NCBI RefSeq assembly: GCF_003346775.1
Contig: NZ_CP031219.1
Coordinates: forward strand, 310,001-374,000
Direction of reading: 5' to 3'
Source of the DNA: Malaciobacter mytili LMG 24559
Lineage (GTDB): Bacteria; Campylobacterota; Campylobacteria; Campylobacterales; Arcobacteraceae
DNA length: 64,000 nucleotides
The notes beneath the pieces are model-generated. The model was not told the origin of the DNA, made no database searches, and saw nothing but the letters and a program-made list of their open reading frames with translations. The translations under genes were made by a program, and so were the position numbers. Positions 56,613 through 64,000 of this stretch are shown in pieces (the first letter of the stretch is position 1; each line of letters opens with the position of its first letter).

Positions 56613-57818
56613 TTAGATTTGTTTAAATCTGTAACCTTTTTCTTTTAACTTCTCTTTTATTAACTTTTGATGTTCTTCACCTTTTGTTTCTAATGCAATA
56701 GTAACATAAGCTTCACCAAACTCCAGTTTTACCGAGTTTCTATCAAAATCAATCTGTACAATATTTGTAGAACATTCTGTAAAAATATTTGTTAAATTCA
56801 TAAGTGCTCCTGGCTTATCCATAAGTGTTACGATAAGGTTCAGTTTTCTATATGATTTTACAAGTCCTTTTTCTATAATTTGTGATAACATAGTAACATC
56901 AATATTACCACCACTTACTATTGCACAAACTTTAGAGTCTTCAATCTCAATTTTTTCATGCATAATAGCAGCAGTTGCAGCAGCTCCCGCTCCTTCAACC
57001 ACAAGTTTATGTTTTTCTAATAAAAATAAAATTGCATTTGCTATTTCATTGTCAGTTACTTCAACTATATGATCAACATAATCTAAAATAATATCTAATA
57101 GTTTTGGATTTACATCTCTTACTGCTATTCCATCTGCAATAGTTCTAACAGAAGCAGAATCAATTGGCATATGCGCTTTATATGACTCTTTCATACCCCT
57201 TGCACCACTTGCAACAACACCTATTATTTTTATATCTGGATTTATGCTTTTTGCAGCAATTGCTATACCAGAGATAAGACCACCACCTCCAATTGGTACA
57301 ATAATTTGTTTTAAATCAGGAATTTCATTTAGAATTTCTAAAGAGATAGTTCCTTGACCTGCAATTACATCATCATCAGCAAAAGGATGAATAAACTCCA
57401 CATTATTTTCTTCTTTAAACTTCATTGCTGCTGCGTAAGCTTCATCAAAGTTTTCACCATGTAATACTACATTAGCTCCATAAGATTTCACACCTGATAC
57501 TTTTGTAAGTGGTGTTGCTTCTGGCATAAAAATAGTTGCTTCACAACCAAATTTACTAGCTGCATAAGCAACTCCTTGTGCGTGATTTCCTGCACTAGCT
57601 GCTACTACACCTTTATTTCTTTTCTCTTGTGATAGATTTGCTATTCTATTATATGCACCTCTTAATTTAAAGCTTCCTGTTAATTGAAGATTATCTTTTT
57701 TTAGATAAATCTCACTATTGAAAATTTCACTTAAAATTGGAGCTTTTGATAAAGGAGTCTCTTGTACTACGTTTTCTAAATTTTTTTTGGCTTCTTTTAT
57801 TTGGTCTATTGTAATCAT
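56613..57818 (-). CDS. ilvA: threonine ammonia-lyase
   Basis: IlvA deaminates threonine to 2-oxobutyrate for isoleucine synthesis. The 401-residue PLP enzyme has the Lys in GSFKLRGAYNRI, AASAGNHAQGVAYAA, IVPIGGGGLISGIAIAAK and a C-terminal ACT-like domain (about 325-401, LIVTLMDKPGALMNLTNIF). With thrB and thrC also in the window, the threonine-isoleucine pathway is well covered here. It is divergent from trmD. Confidence 0.93.
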   Translation of the reverse strand: MITIDQIKEAKKNLENVVQETPLSKAPILSEIFNSEIYLKKDNLQLTGSFKLRGAYNRIANLSQEKRNKGVVAASAGNHAQGVAYAASKFGCEATIFMPEATPLTKVSGVKSYGANVVLHGENFDEAYAAAMKFKEENNVEFIHPFADDDVIAGQGTISLEILNEIPDLKQIIVPIGGGGLISGIAIAAKSINPDIKIIGVVASGARGMKESYKAHMPIDSASVRTIADGIAVRDVNPKLLDIILDYVDHIVEVTDNEIANAILFLLEKHKLVVEGAGAAATAAIMHEKIEIEDSKVCAIVSGGNIDVTMLSQIIEKGLVKSYRKLNLIVTLMDKPGALMNLTNIFTECSTNIVQIDFDRNSVKLEFGEAYVTIALETKGEEHQKLIKEKLKEKGYRFKQI

Positions 57819-57882
57819 TTTTCTAGCTTTATTCTTTTTTGGGAATAATATCGAAAATTTGTTTTTATGGAAATTAAAGAAA

Positions 57883-57888
57883 TATAAT
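57883..57888 (+). promoter_or_regulatory. -10 element of trmD
   Basis: TATAAT in AAATATAATAAC, 41 bases before the TTG start of trmD. Confidence 0.5.
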
Positions 57889-57928
57889 AACTTTTATGAT
57901 AGTATTACAAAAAAATTAAAGGGCATTA

Positions 57929-58606
57929 TTGAAATTTACTTATGTGACACTGTTTCCTAATTTAATTGAACCATATTTTTATGATTCGATTTTAAAAAGA
58001 GCAATTGAATCTAAGCTTATAAGTTATGAATTTTATAATCCTAGAGATTTTACAAAAGATAAACATAAAAAAGTAGATAAAGTTATGGTTGGTGGTGGAG
58101 CAGGTATGCTTATGACTTGTCAGCCTCTTTTTGATTGTTTAGATGAAATAAAAAGAAAAAATAAAGATGCATATATCATCTTTCCTTTAGCTGCTGCAAA
58201 ACCTTTTAAACAAAATGATGCTAAAAGATTGGCAAAAAAGAAAAATATTGTTTTTGTTAGTGGAAGATATGAAGGAATTGATGAAAGAGTTATTGAAAAA
58301 TATGCAAATGAAGTTTTTTCTATTGGAGAATTTGTATTAACAGGGGGAGAATTACCCTCTTTAGTAATGAGTGATGCAATTTCTAGAAATATTGAAAATG
58401 TGCTTGGAAATGCCCAATCTTTGGACTATGAAAGCTACGAAAACAATCTTTTAGAAGCACCATCTTTTACAAAACCTGAAATTTTCCAAAATTTAAGTGT
58501 AGTTAAAGAATTCTTAAAGGGAAATCATAGTAAAATTTCCGACTTAAAATTCCAGATGTCAATTTGTAAAACAAAATATTATAGACCCAATAAGGAAAAG
58601 AGATGA
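57929..58606 (+). CDS. trmD: tRNA m1G37 methyltransferase
   Basis: TrmD methylates G37 next to the anticodon and prevents frameshifts. The 225-residue SPOUT protein has [36 protein letters not shown] and [17 protein letters not shown]. The start is TTG at 57929. It overlaps rplS by four bases. The genes rpsP and rimM, which usually precede trmD, are absent here. Confidence 0.95.
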   Translation: MKFTYVTLFPNLIEPYFYDSILKRAIESKLISYEFYNPRDFTKDKHKKVDKVMVGGGAGMLMTCQPLFDCLDEIKRKNKDAYIIFPLAAAKPFKQNDAKRLAKKKNIVFVSGRYEGIDERVIEKYANEVFSIGEFVLTGGELPSLVMSDAISRNIENVLGNAQSLDYESYENNLLEAPSFTKPEIFQNLSVVKEFLKGNHSKISDLKFQMSICKTKYYRPNKEKR

Positions 58607-58959
58607 AAAATAGATATATTGCTAGCTTTGAGGCAGCTCAATTAGAAACTAAAGAGATTCCTCAATTTAGAGCAGGAGACACTGTAAGACTTGGTGTTGA
58701 AATTAAAGAAGGTGAGAAAAAAAGAGTTCAAACTTACGAAGGTGTTGTAATTGCAAGACATGGTGAAGGAACTTCTGCAACATTTACAGTTAGAAAAATT
58801 GCTGCTAACTCTGTTGGTGTAGAGAGAATTTTCCCATTATATACTGACTCAATTAAAACTTTTGAAGTTATCAGAAGAGGTAGAGTAAGAAGAGCTAAAC
58901 TTCACTATCTAAGAGAATTAAGAGGAAAAGCTGCTAGAATTAAAGAGCTTAAAAGATAA
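58603..58959 (+). CDS. rplS: 50S ribosomal protein L19
   Basis: A 118-residue basic protein with the L19 pattern: [37 protein letters not shown] and [39 protein letters not shown]. It overlaps trmD by four bases and is closed by a hairpin. Confidence 0.97.
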   Translation: MKNRYIASFEAAQLETKEIPQFRAGDTVRLGVEIKEGEKKRVQTYEGVVIARHGEGTSATFTVRKIAANSVGVERIFPLYTDSIKTFEVIRRGRVRRAKLHYLRELRGKAARIKELKR

Positions 58960-58962
58960 TCT

Positions 58963-58985
58963 AAACTAAGGCTAGTCCTTAGTTT
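58963..58985 (+). terminator. rplS terminator
   Basis: AAACTAAGG (58963-58971) and CCTTAGTTT (58977-58985) around CTAGT, followed by TATTTTATG. The next gene starts only 6 bases later. Confidence 0.75.
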
Positions 58986-58991
58986 TATTTT

Positions 58992-59510
58992 ATGAATAAG
59001 ACTTTAATTCATAGTGCACTCCTTTGTGAGTGCCAGATTCTAATAAATTACTACAAATTAAAACAAGACAAGAGTGTTCAAGGCTTTAAGCTTTTTTATA
59101 ATGAAGAAATCGTTATTGCTGTATCTGGAATAGGTAAAGAAAATACTTTAAGTGCATTAGATTATGTTTTTAAAAACTTTCAAATTGACAAAGCAATTAA
59201 TATTGGAACAGCTGGTTGCAAAGATAAAAAGATAAAAATTGGAACACTTTTTTGTACTAATAAAAACCTTGAAAATATTGCTTATGCAACTTTAAGCACT
59301 TTTGACATACCTATAAATGACCCTTTAAAAATTAAAACTACATTAATTGATATGGAAGCTATTTATTTTGAAGAAGTTTGTAAAAAATTTATAGATAATA
59401 TTCTCATTTTAAAAGTTGTATCAGACCATTTGGATATAAAAATACCTAAAAAATCTTATATTATTGAGTTGATGCAAAATAGTTTTAAACAATGGAAAGA
59501 TTTAATATGA
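58992..59510 (+). CDS. nucleoside-phosphorylase/nucleosidase-like protein
   Basis: A 172-residue protein of the PNP/MTA-SAH nucleosidase fold in reduced form: VIAVSGIGKENTLSALDYVF, AINIGTAGCKDKKIKIGTLF, then TLIDMEAIYFEEVCKKF (the DMEAxY substrate motif) and LKVVSDHLD. Normal members have about 230 residues, so loops are shortened. It starts directly behind the rplS hairpin without a clear ribosome site and overlaps the next gene as ATGA. The likely substrate is a nucleoside, possibly damaged; this is inferred from the neighbour. Confidence 0.6.
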   Translation: MNKTLIHSALLCECQILINYYKLKQDKSVQGFKLFYNEEIVIAVSGIGKENTLSALDYVFKNFQIDKAINIGTAGCKDKKIKIGTLFCTNKNLENIAYATLSTFDIPINDPLKIKTTLIDMEAIYFEEVCKKFIDNILILKVVSDHLDIKIPKKSYIIELMQNSFKQWKDLI

Positions 59511-60751
59511 GTTATAATATAAAATTTAATGAAAATATAGAAAAAACAAATTATAAAAATTTGGATTTAAAAACCCAAGAGTTTATTAAAGAAATAGCTT
59601 TAAAATATCAGTTCTCTTTTCAAGAATTACGACAGCTAATTGATTTTGCTATTGATTTTAAAATGTGGCATGAAGATGAGATAGAAGCTGTATTTAAAGA
59701 AGAATATGCCAATAAAAAACAAGCTTTTAATGATATACGAAAAAGATGGGAAGAGTTAAGAGTTCGGCCAAATTCATATAAAAATTTTTCAAAAGAGCTT
59801 TATAAAGATGATGTAAGAAAGTTCTCTTTTAGAACATATGAAGCTTCACAAGTGGCTTTAGGCTCTTGTCCTGTTGCAAGTGAAAATACTAGATGCTGTA
59901 ATTTATTAACTTTAGATGCTGTGCAATCTTGTGGTTTTGACTGTTCTTATTGCTCAATTCAGTCTTTTTATAATCAAGATAAAATAGGCTTTGATAAGAA
60001 TTTTAAAGATAATTTAAAAAATCTAAAATTAGACCCTAATGAGATTTATCATATAGGTACTGGTCAAAGTTCTGATTCTCTTATGTGGGGTAATAAAGAG
60101 GGTATTTTAGATGCTCTTTTTGAGTTTGCAAGAACAAATCCTAATGTAATACTAGAATTTAAAACAAAATCAAATAATATTAAATACTTTTTAGAAAATG
60201 AAGTTCCAAAAAATATTATTTGTACTTGGTCTTTAAATACTTCAACAATAATAGAAAATGAAGAACACTTAGCAGCAAGCTTGGAAAAAAGAATTGAAGC
60301 AGCAAAATTAGTAAGCCAAAAAGGTGTTCTTGTAGGGTTTCACTTTCATCCAATAGTTCATTATGAAAACTATTTAGAAGAGTATGGAAAAGTTTATCAA
60401 ACCCTAATAGATACTTTTGAGCCTTCTAAGGTTGCATTGGTATCTTTTGGAACTTTAACTTTTATAAAACCAGTTATTCAAAAAATAAGAAGTAGAAACT
60501 TTAAATCAAAAATTCTTCAAATGCCTCTAAGTGATGCAAATGGTAAGCAATCTTATCCTTTAGAAGTAAAAAAAGAGATGTTTAAGCACGCTTATGAGAG
60601 TTTTAAACCTTGGCATAAAGAAGTATATTTTTATCTTTGTATGGAAGATGTATCTTTATGGAAAGAGGTATTTGGTTATGAATACATCTCAAATAATCAA
60701 ATGGAAGAGTTTATGAAAATGAGTTATATGAATAAGATAAGGAAGTTATAA
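59507..60751 (+). CDS. spore-photoproduct-lyase-like radical SAM protein
   Basis: A 414-residue radical SAM protein. The N-terminal 100 residues are helical, and the cluster motif is CGFDCSYCS (Cx3Cx2C). The C-terminal half has LEKRIEAAKLVSQKGVLVGFHFHPIVHYENY and the VSFGTLTFIKPVI segment that match the spore photoproduct lyase family. The bacterium does not sporulate, so another DNA or nucleotide repair role is likely. The ATG at 59507 overlaps the stop of the preceding gene (ATGA); a start at 59492 would lie inside that gene. Confidence 0.78.
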   Translation: MSYNIKFNENIEKTNYKNLDLKTQEFIKEIALKYQFSFQELRQLIDFAIDFKMWHEDEIEAVFKEEYANKKQAFNDIRKRWEELRVRPNSYKNFSKELYKDDVRKFSFRTYEASQVALGSCPVASENTRCCNLLTLDAVQSCGFDCSYCSIQSFYNQDKIGFDKNFKDNLKNLKLDPNEIYHIGTGQSSDSLMWGNKEGILDALFEFARTNPNVILEFKTKSNNIKYFLENEVPKNIICTWSLNTSTIIENEEHLAASLEKRIEAAKLVSQKGVLVGFHFHPIVHYENYLEEYGKVYQTLIDTFEPSKVALVSFGTLTFIKPVIQKIRSRNFKSKILQMPLSDANGKQSYPLEVKKEMFKHAYESFKPWHKEVYFYLCMEDVSLWKEVFGYEYISNNQMEEFMKMSYMNKIRKL

Positions 60752-60765
60752 AACTAAACTTCCTT
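60739..60765. terminator. bidirectional hairpin, photolyase-like / ABC-F
   Basis: AAGGAAGTT (60739-60747) and AACTTCCTT (60757-60765) around nine bases. It includes the last codons of the plus-strand gene and of the convergent ABC-F gene. Confidence 0.65.
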
Positions 60766-62490
60766 CATCCTTTTTTCAAACTCTGCGTTCATCTCTTCTA
60801 ATTTAAGTTGTAAATCAAGTAATTGTGATTCTTTTTGAAATTTTTCCGTTGGATTTAATGTTGGAATTAAAGCTTCAAGCTCAGCTATTTCTTTTTTAAG
60901 AGGTGCTGTTTCTTTACTTTTTTGCGCAACTATTGCAGCTCTTAATCTTTTGCTTTCTTTTTTATTTACTTTTGGTTTTGCAACTGGTTTTTTTTCAGTT
61001 ACACTATCATCATCCCAACCAATTTTTTCTAAGAACTCATCATAAGTTCCATTAAAATAATCTGCTCCATCATTTGTAAATACAATTAGTCTATCACAAA
61101 CAGCTCTTAAAAGTTCTTCTGAGTGAGTTACAATAATACAAGAACCCTCAAAGGCTTTTATAGCATTTGTTAAAGCTTCAATTGAGTCTATATCTAAGTG
61201 GTTTGTAGGCTCATCAAGGAAAAGTAAATTTACATCTTGAGCAATAATTTTACCAAGCATTACTCTACTTTTTTCTCCCCCTGAAAGAAGAGAGATTTTT
61301 TTCTTTGCATTATCTTTACTAAACATCATTAGACCACAAATACTTCTAATTACAGGTTCTGAAAGTTTATTATTAACACTATATATTTCATCCATAATTG
61401 TATTATTTTGATTTAAATGAGAAATATTTGTTTGTCCAAAGTGCCCAAAAACACAACTTGGATGATAATCCACACTTCCAGATAGCTGTTTTAACTCACC
61501 TGCAATTACATTTAAAAGTGTAGATTTTCCCTTACCATTTTTTCCAATAATTCCTAAAGTTTCCCCTTTACTAAGTGCAAAAGTTATATCTTTAAATAGG
61601 ATATTTTCAGGAGTATAACCAAAACTTAAATCTTTTACTTCAAGTAAAAATTTAGCAGCAGTATCTTTATAATTAAAATCAAAATTTAGATTTGAATCAT
61701 ATTCTAAATCATCCATTATGTCCATTTTTTCTAAGATTTTAACTTTTGATTGGGCAAGTGTTGCTGTTGCTGCTCTTGCTTTATTTTTAGCAATAAACTC
61801 TTCAAGTTCTTTGATTTTTTTCTCTTGAGCAATTTTTTGTTTTTCATAATGCTCTTCATTACTTGCAAGTTGTTCATAGAACTTTCTTGTTCCACCTTGT
61901 ATCATAAATGCTGATTTTCTAATTATTCCTAAAGTATGTGTACAAACACTATCCATAAAGTCTCTATCGTGAGTGATAAGTATTACTTCCCCTTGGAAAG
62001 ATTTTAAAAAGGCTTTTAGCCATCTAATTGATAAAATATCTAAGTAGTTTGTTGGCTCGTCTAATAAAAGCATATTTGGTTCTGTTAAAAGAAGCTTTGC
62101 AAGATTTATTCTAATTTGATAACCACCTGAGAAAGATTTTGGGTCTTTATCTAAATCTTCTTGAGTAAATCCTAGTCCAAATAGTATCTTTTCTGCTTTA
62201 TAAATATTATATTTATCATCTTCACTTAAAGCTAAGGCAGTTTCATCAAGTAGTGTTTTTTCACTAAAATTAAAATACTGCTTTAATGCACCAATTTTAT
62301 AACCTTTTGGAAAGTTAATATCTCCACTATCTGCGTGTTCTTCACCTAAAATAAGTTTAAATAAAGTTGATTTTCCTGTACCATTTCTTCCTACTAATCC
62401 AACTTTATCTCCTGAATTCAATCTAAGATTAAGCTCACTATAAAGCTCACTTGTTGGATAACTTTTTGATATATTTATTAGTTCTATCAT
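60754..62490 (-). CDS. ABC-F family ATPase
   Basis: A 578-residue soluble protein with two ABC domains and no membrane part. Domain 1 has GRNGTGKST and FSGGYQIRINLAKLLL with DEPTNYLD; domain 2 has GKNGKGKST and LSGGEKSRVMLGKII with DEPTNHLD. They are joined by a charged linker, with a C-terminal Lys/Glu-rich coiled coil (about 500-578). Such proteins (Uup/EttA/YheS type) act on the ribosome. Nothing points to antibiotic resistance. Confidence 0.92.
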   Translation of the reverse strand: MIELINISKSYPTSELYSELNLRLNSGDKVGLVGRNGTGKSTLFKLILGEEHADSGDINFPKGYKIGALKQYFNFSEKTLLDETALALSEDDKYNIYKAEKILFGLGFTQEDLDKDPKSFSGGYQIRINLAKLLLTEPNMLLLDEPTNYLDILSIRWLKAFLKSFQGEVILITHDRDFMDSVCTHTLGIIRKSAFMIQGGTRKFYEQLASNEEHYEKQKIAQEKKIKELEEFIAKNKARAATATLAQSKVKILEKMDIMDDLEYDSNLNFDFNYKDTAAKFLLEVKDLSFGYTPENILFKDITFALSKGETLGIIGKNGKGKSTLLNVIAGELKQLSGSVDYHPSCVFGHFGQTNISHLNQNNTIMDEIYSVNNKLSEPVIRSICGLMMFSKDNAKKKISLLSGGEKSRVMLGKIIAQDVNLLFLDEPTNHLDIDSIEALTNAIKAFEGSCIIVTHSEELLRAVCDRLIVFTNDGADYFNGTYDEFLEKIGWDDDSVTEKKPVAKPKVNKKESKRLRAAIVAQKSKETAPLKKEIAELEALIPTLNPTEKFQKESQLLDLQLKLEEMNAEFEKRMKEV

Positions 62491-62632
62491 GATTTTCTTT
62501 TTATATGAGATTTTATATTTTTTAAGTTTGCAATTATAAAATATAATGGGTTATATATTCATAAATTATCTATTTTTAGAATTAGAATTTTAAATTTTTA
62601 TCAATTTTAATAAATAATTAAATAAGTTATGT

Positions 62633-62638
62633 TATGAT
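62633..62638 (+). promoter_or_regulatory. possible -10 of the carbonic anhydrase gene
   Basis: TATGAT in GTTATGATTTT, 27 bases before the chosen ATG, in a 163-base AT-rich divergent region (62491-62653) that shows nothing else recognisable. Confidence 0.3.
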
Positions 62639-62665
62639 TTTATTAAATTAATATTGGAGATGAAT

Positions 62666-63517
62666 ATGAAAAAAAAGATTTTTCTTACGTTTGTTGTTTC
62701 TGCTTTTTCAGTAGCAAATATTTATGGTAAAGATTTATCAGAAGTTAAAAATAGTGTTATTGAAGCACAAAAACTAAAACTTGCTGAAAATACAAAAAAT
62801 AAAGGTTTTGGTCCCCAATCTCCTAGAGATATTGACTTAAAAAAAGGAAATAATAAAATCATATTTAGTTCTGCACCAGATTATACGAAAATGAATTTAT
62901 GTAATATTCATTTTCATAAGAATGCAGAGCATAAAGGAGGAGAATTTAGCGTTTATGCAGGTAATGGAAATGGGAAAGGTTATGAAAGTGGATATAAATA
63001 TTCTGGACTATTAAGTAAAAAAGAGTTAATTCCAACAAAAGAAAAAATTTGTCCAAATAAAAACGGGGAGTTAAAAGTAGGAGAAACTATTGAGGTTCAT
63101 TATGTTCATTCTACTGCACAAGTTAAGCCAGGACCAACTTTGGGTGCTTGTTTAAGTGATTCAATTAAAAATCCTCAATTAAGAGTTGAAGCACAAGTAT
63201 ATGTTCTTGTAAATGATAAAAATGCTTTAGATTTTAATAAACTTGCAGAATATGGAACAAAAAAAGGTTACTATCAAGCTTTAAATATTCCAACAAATAG
63301 TGGAACACCTGTTTTATATGAAGGTTCAACTACAGGTCCTAGTTATAATGAAAAAGGTTCACCCCTGCAAGTTACTTGGAATGTACGTCCAAAAGTTCAA
63401 AAAGTTGATATTAATACAGTTGGACAATGGTGCAAGGGAAATACTTTTAACGAAGATCATGCCCATGGCGTAAGAAATTTAGTTACAAACCCAGATTTAC
63501 TTTCAGAAATAAAATAA
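62666..63517 (+). CDS. delta-class carbonic anhydrase, periplasmic
   Basis: This enzyme would interconvert CO2 and bicarbonate. The 283-residue protein has a signal peptide (MKKKIFLTFVVSAFSVANIYG), then MNLCNIHFHKNAEHKGGEF with zinc ligand candidates H82 and H84, and GETIEVHYVHSTAQVKPGPTLG with H145. The C-terminal half has GPSYNEKGSPLQVTWNVRP and NEDHAHGVRNLV. These are the features of the delta class first known from diatoms. The ATG at 62666 lies six bases behind GGAG; TTG 62654 and ATG 62660 are alternatives. Confidence 0.75.
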   Translation: MKKKIFLTFVVSAFSVANIYGKDLSEVKNSVIEAQKLKLAENTKNKGFGPQSPRDIDLKKGNNKIIFSSAPDYTKMNLCNIHFHKNAEHKGGEFSVYAGNGNGKGYESGYKYSGLLSKKELIPTKEKICPNKNGELKVGETIEVHYVHSTAQVKPGPTLGACLSDSIKNPQLRVEAQVYVLVNDKNALDFNKLAEYGTKKGYYQALNIPTNSGTPVLYEGSTTGPSYNEKGSPLQVTWNVRPKVQKVDINTVGQWCKGNTFNEDHAHGVRNLVTNPDLLSEIK

Positions 63518-63518
63518 A

Positions 63519-63545
63519 AACATTAAGGTTATTTACCTTAATGTT
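63519..63545. terminator. bidirectional terminator, carbonic anhydrase / 63533 gene
   Basis: AACATTAAGGT (63519-63529) and ACCTTAATGTT (63535-63545) around TATTT, between convergent genes, overlapping the stop codon of the minus-strand gene. Confidence 0.8.
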
Positions 63546-63946
63546 AATAAAGAGTTTTCTACTTTTTCTAAGTGTTTATAAAATAGTATAAAACTAATAA
63601 GACTAATAATTAAAAATGGTGAAAAAGGAAGACTTATAATAGAAGTAAGAAACCATATCCAACCATAACTTGGCTTATATGTATTTTCTAAGTTATTTTC
63701 TTTTAGATAAGCTTTTACTTGTTTATTGATTTTTATAAGGGTTATTGGTATGGCTACAAAAGACCAAATAGGGATAATTTGTGTCCAAATCCAAAGGAAA
63801 TTGATTTTTTTATTGATTTTTTTTATAAAACCTAGTTGTTTTAGTATAAGTATAAATATACAGATTGTTAAAACTAAAACTACAAAAGTTAATAATAATA
63901 GTTCAAATAAAGATTCTGCAGCTGCAACTGACATTCCTCCCATCAT
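63533..63946 (-). CDS. uncharacterised membrane protein
   Basis: A 137-residue protein with an N-terminal membrane helix (about 12-36), a short basic loop (KKINKKINFLW), another helix (about 48-68), then KINKQVKAYLKENNLENTYKPSYGW and a hydrophobic C-terminal region (about 95-125) that may form one or two helices. I do not recognise a family. The start ATG at 63946 lies five bases behind AAGGA. The last 54 bases of the window show only AT-rich leader sequence. Confidence 0.6.
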   Translation of the reverse strand: MMGGMSVAAAESLFELLLLTFVVLVLTICIFILILKQLGFIKKINKKINFLWIWTQIIPIWSFVAIPITLIKINKQVKAYLKENNLENTYKPSYGWIWFLTSIISLPFSPFLIISLISFILFYKHLEKVENSLLTLR

Positions 63947-64000
63947 AGTATTCCTTTTATTTAAAAAATAAGCATATCAAGTCTATTCTTTAAAAAGTAT

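Noticed and set aside
60754-62490. ABC-F protein as an antibiotic resistance factor
   Set aside because: The domain layout with a C-terminal coiled coil fits housekeeping ribosome-associated ABC-F proteins, and no resistance context is present.

Overview
The window is a chromosomal segment of an AT-rich Campylobacterota bacterium, most likely of the Arcobacter group. The evidence is a cbb3 oxidase ccoP followed by a DUF4006 gene, Campylobacter-type major outer membrane porins, a bc1 complex with a two-haem c1 subunit, and two gene blocks (lpxC-thrB-infB-rbfA-rimP and pheST-aroA-ispH-rpsA-serA) in the order I recall from Campylobacter jejuni. Coding density is high, and nearly everything is core metabolism, translation, respiration and envelope synthesis. 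I see no prophage, insertion sequence, CRISPR array, tRNA or rRNA.

Layout. 1-2450: end of a cbb3 oxidase operon (ccoP, DUF4006, a 30-residue membrane peptide, a TPM-like protein, FixH-like), running into addB (to 4784). 4837-9245 (minus): two paralogous porins flanking prfB and a monohaem cytochrome. 9425-10479 (minus): plsY and folB, separated by a 39-bp tandem repeat. 10603-20828 (plus): nadA-nadC, then nrnA, an M23 endopeptidase, lpxC, a TsaB-like gene, thrB, ylxR, infB, rbfA and rimP; then ribD. 21927-23579: 1.65 kb without a credible gene, filled by a tandem array of ~550-bp units. 23580-32930 (minus): pheS, pheT, aroA, ispH, rpsA, serA, efp. 33035: HIT protein. 33378-41028 (minus): accA, fabF, acpP, fabG, a polyferredoxin-like protein, queE, queD, queC, moeA. 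41099-42174 (plus): a membrane protein and rsmE. 42210-45417 (minus): a cytochrome c'-like protein and the bc1 operon petABC. 45583-49889 (minus): thrC, argB and a diguanylate cyclase. 50005: addA. 52769-57818 (minus): a ThiE/TenI-like protein, a chemoreceptor, atpB and ilvA. 57929-60751 (plus): trmD, rplS, then a nucleoside-phosphorylase-like gene joined to a spore-photoproduct-lyase-like gene. 60754-63946: an ABC-F ATPase, a probable periplasmic delta-class carbonic anhydrase and a small membrane protein.

How it fits together. The respiratory genes (bc1, cytochromes, cbb3 CcoP, ATP synthase a) suit a microaerobic bacterium. The bc1 promoter carries a Crp/Fnr-type palindrome at a predicted -41.5, so it may be under redox or NO control. 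AddA and AddB form one recombination nuclease but are encoded about 45 kb apart. Many convergent pairs share a perfect hairpin terminator that reaches into one or both stop codons. About ten genes start with TTG or GTG.

Most worth a second look: the ~550-bp tandem array; the 39-bp repeats that reiterate a stop/start junction between plsY and folB; the haem-c diguanylate cyclase; the nucleosidase/photolyase-like pair; the delta-carbonic anhydrase; and the ThiE/TenI-like protein with altered metal ligands. I found no clear new defence or mobile system.
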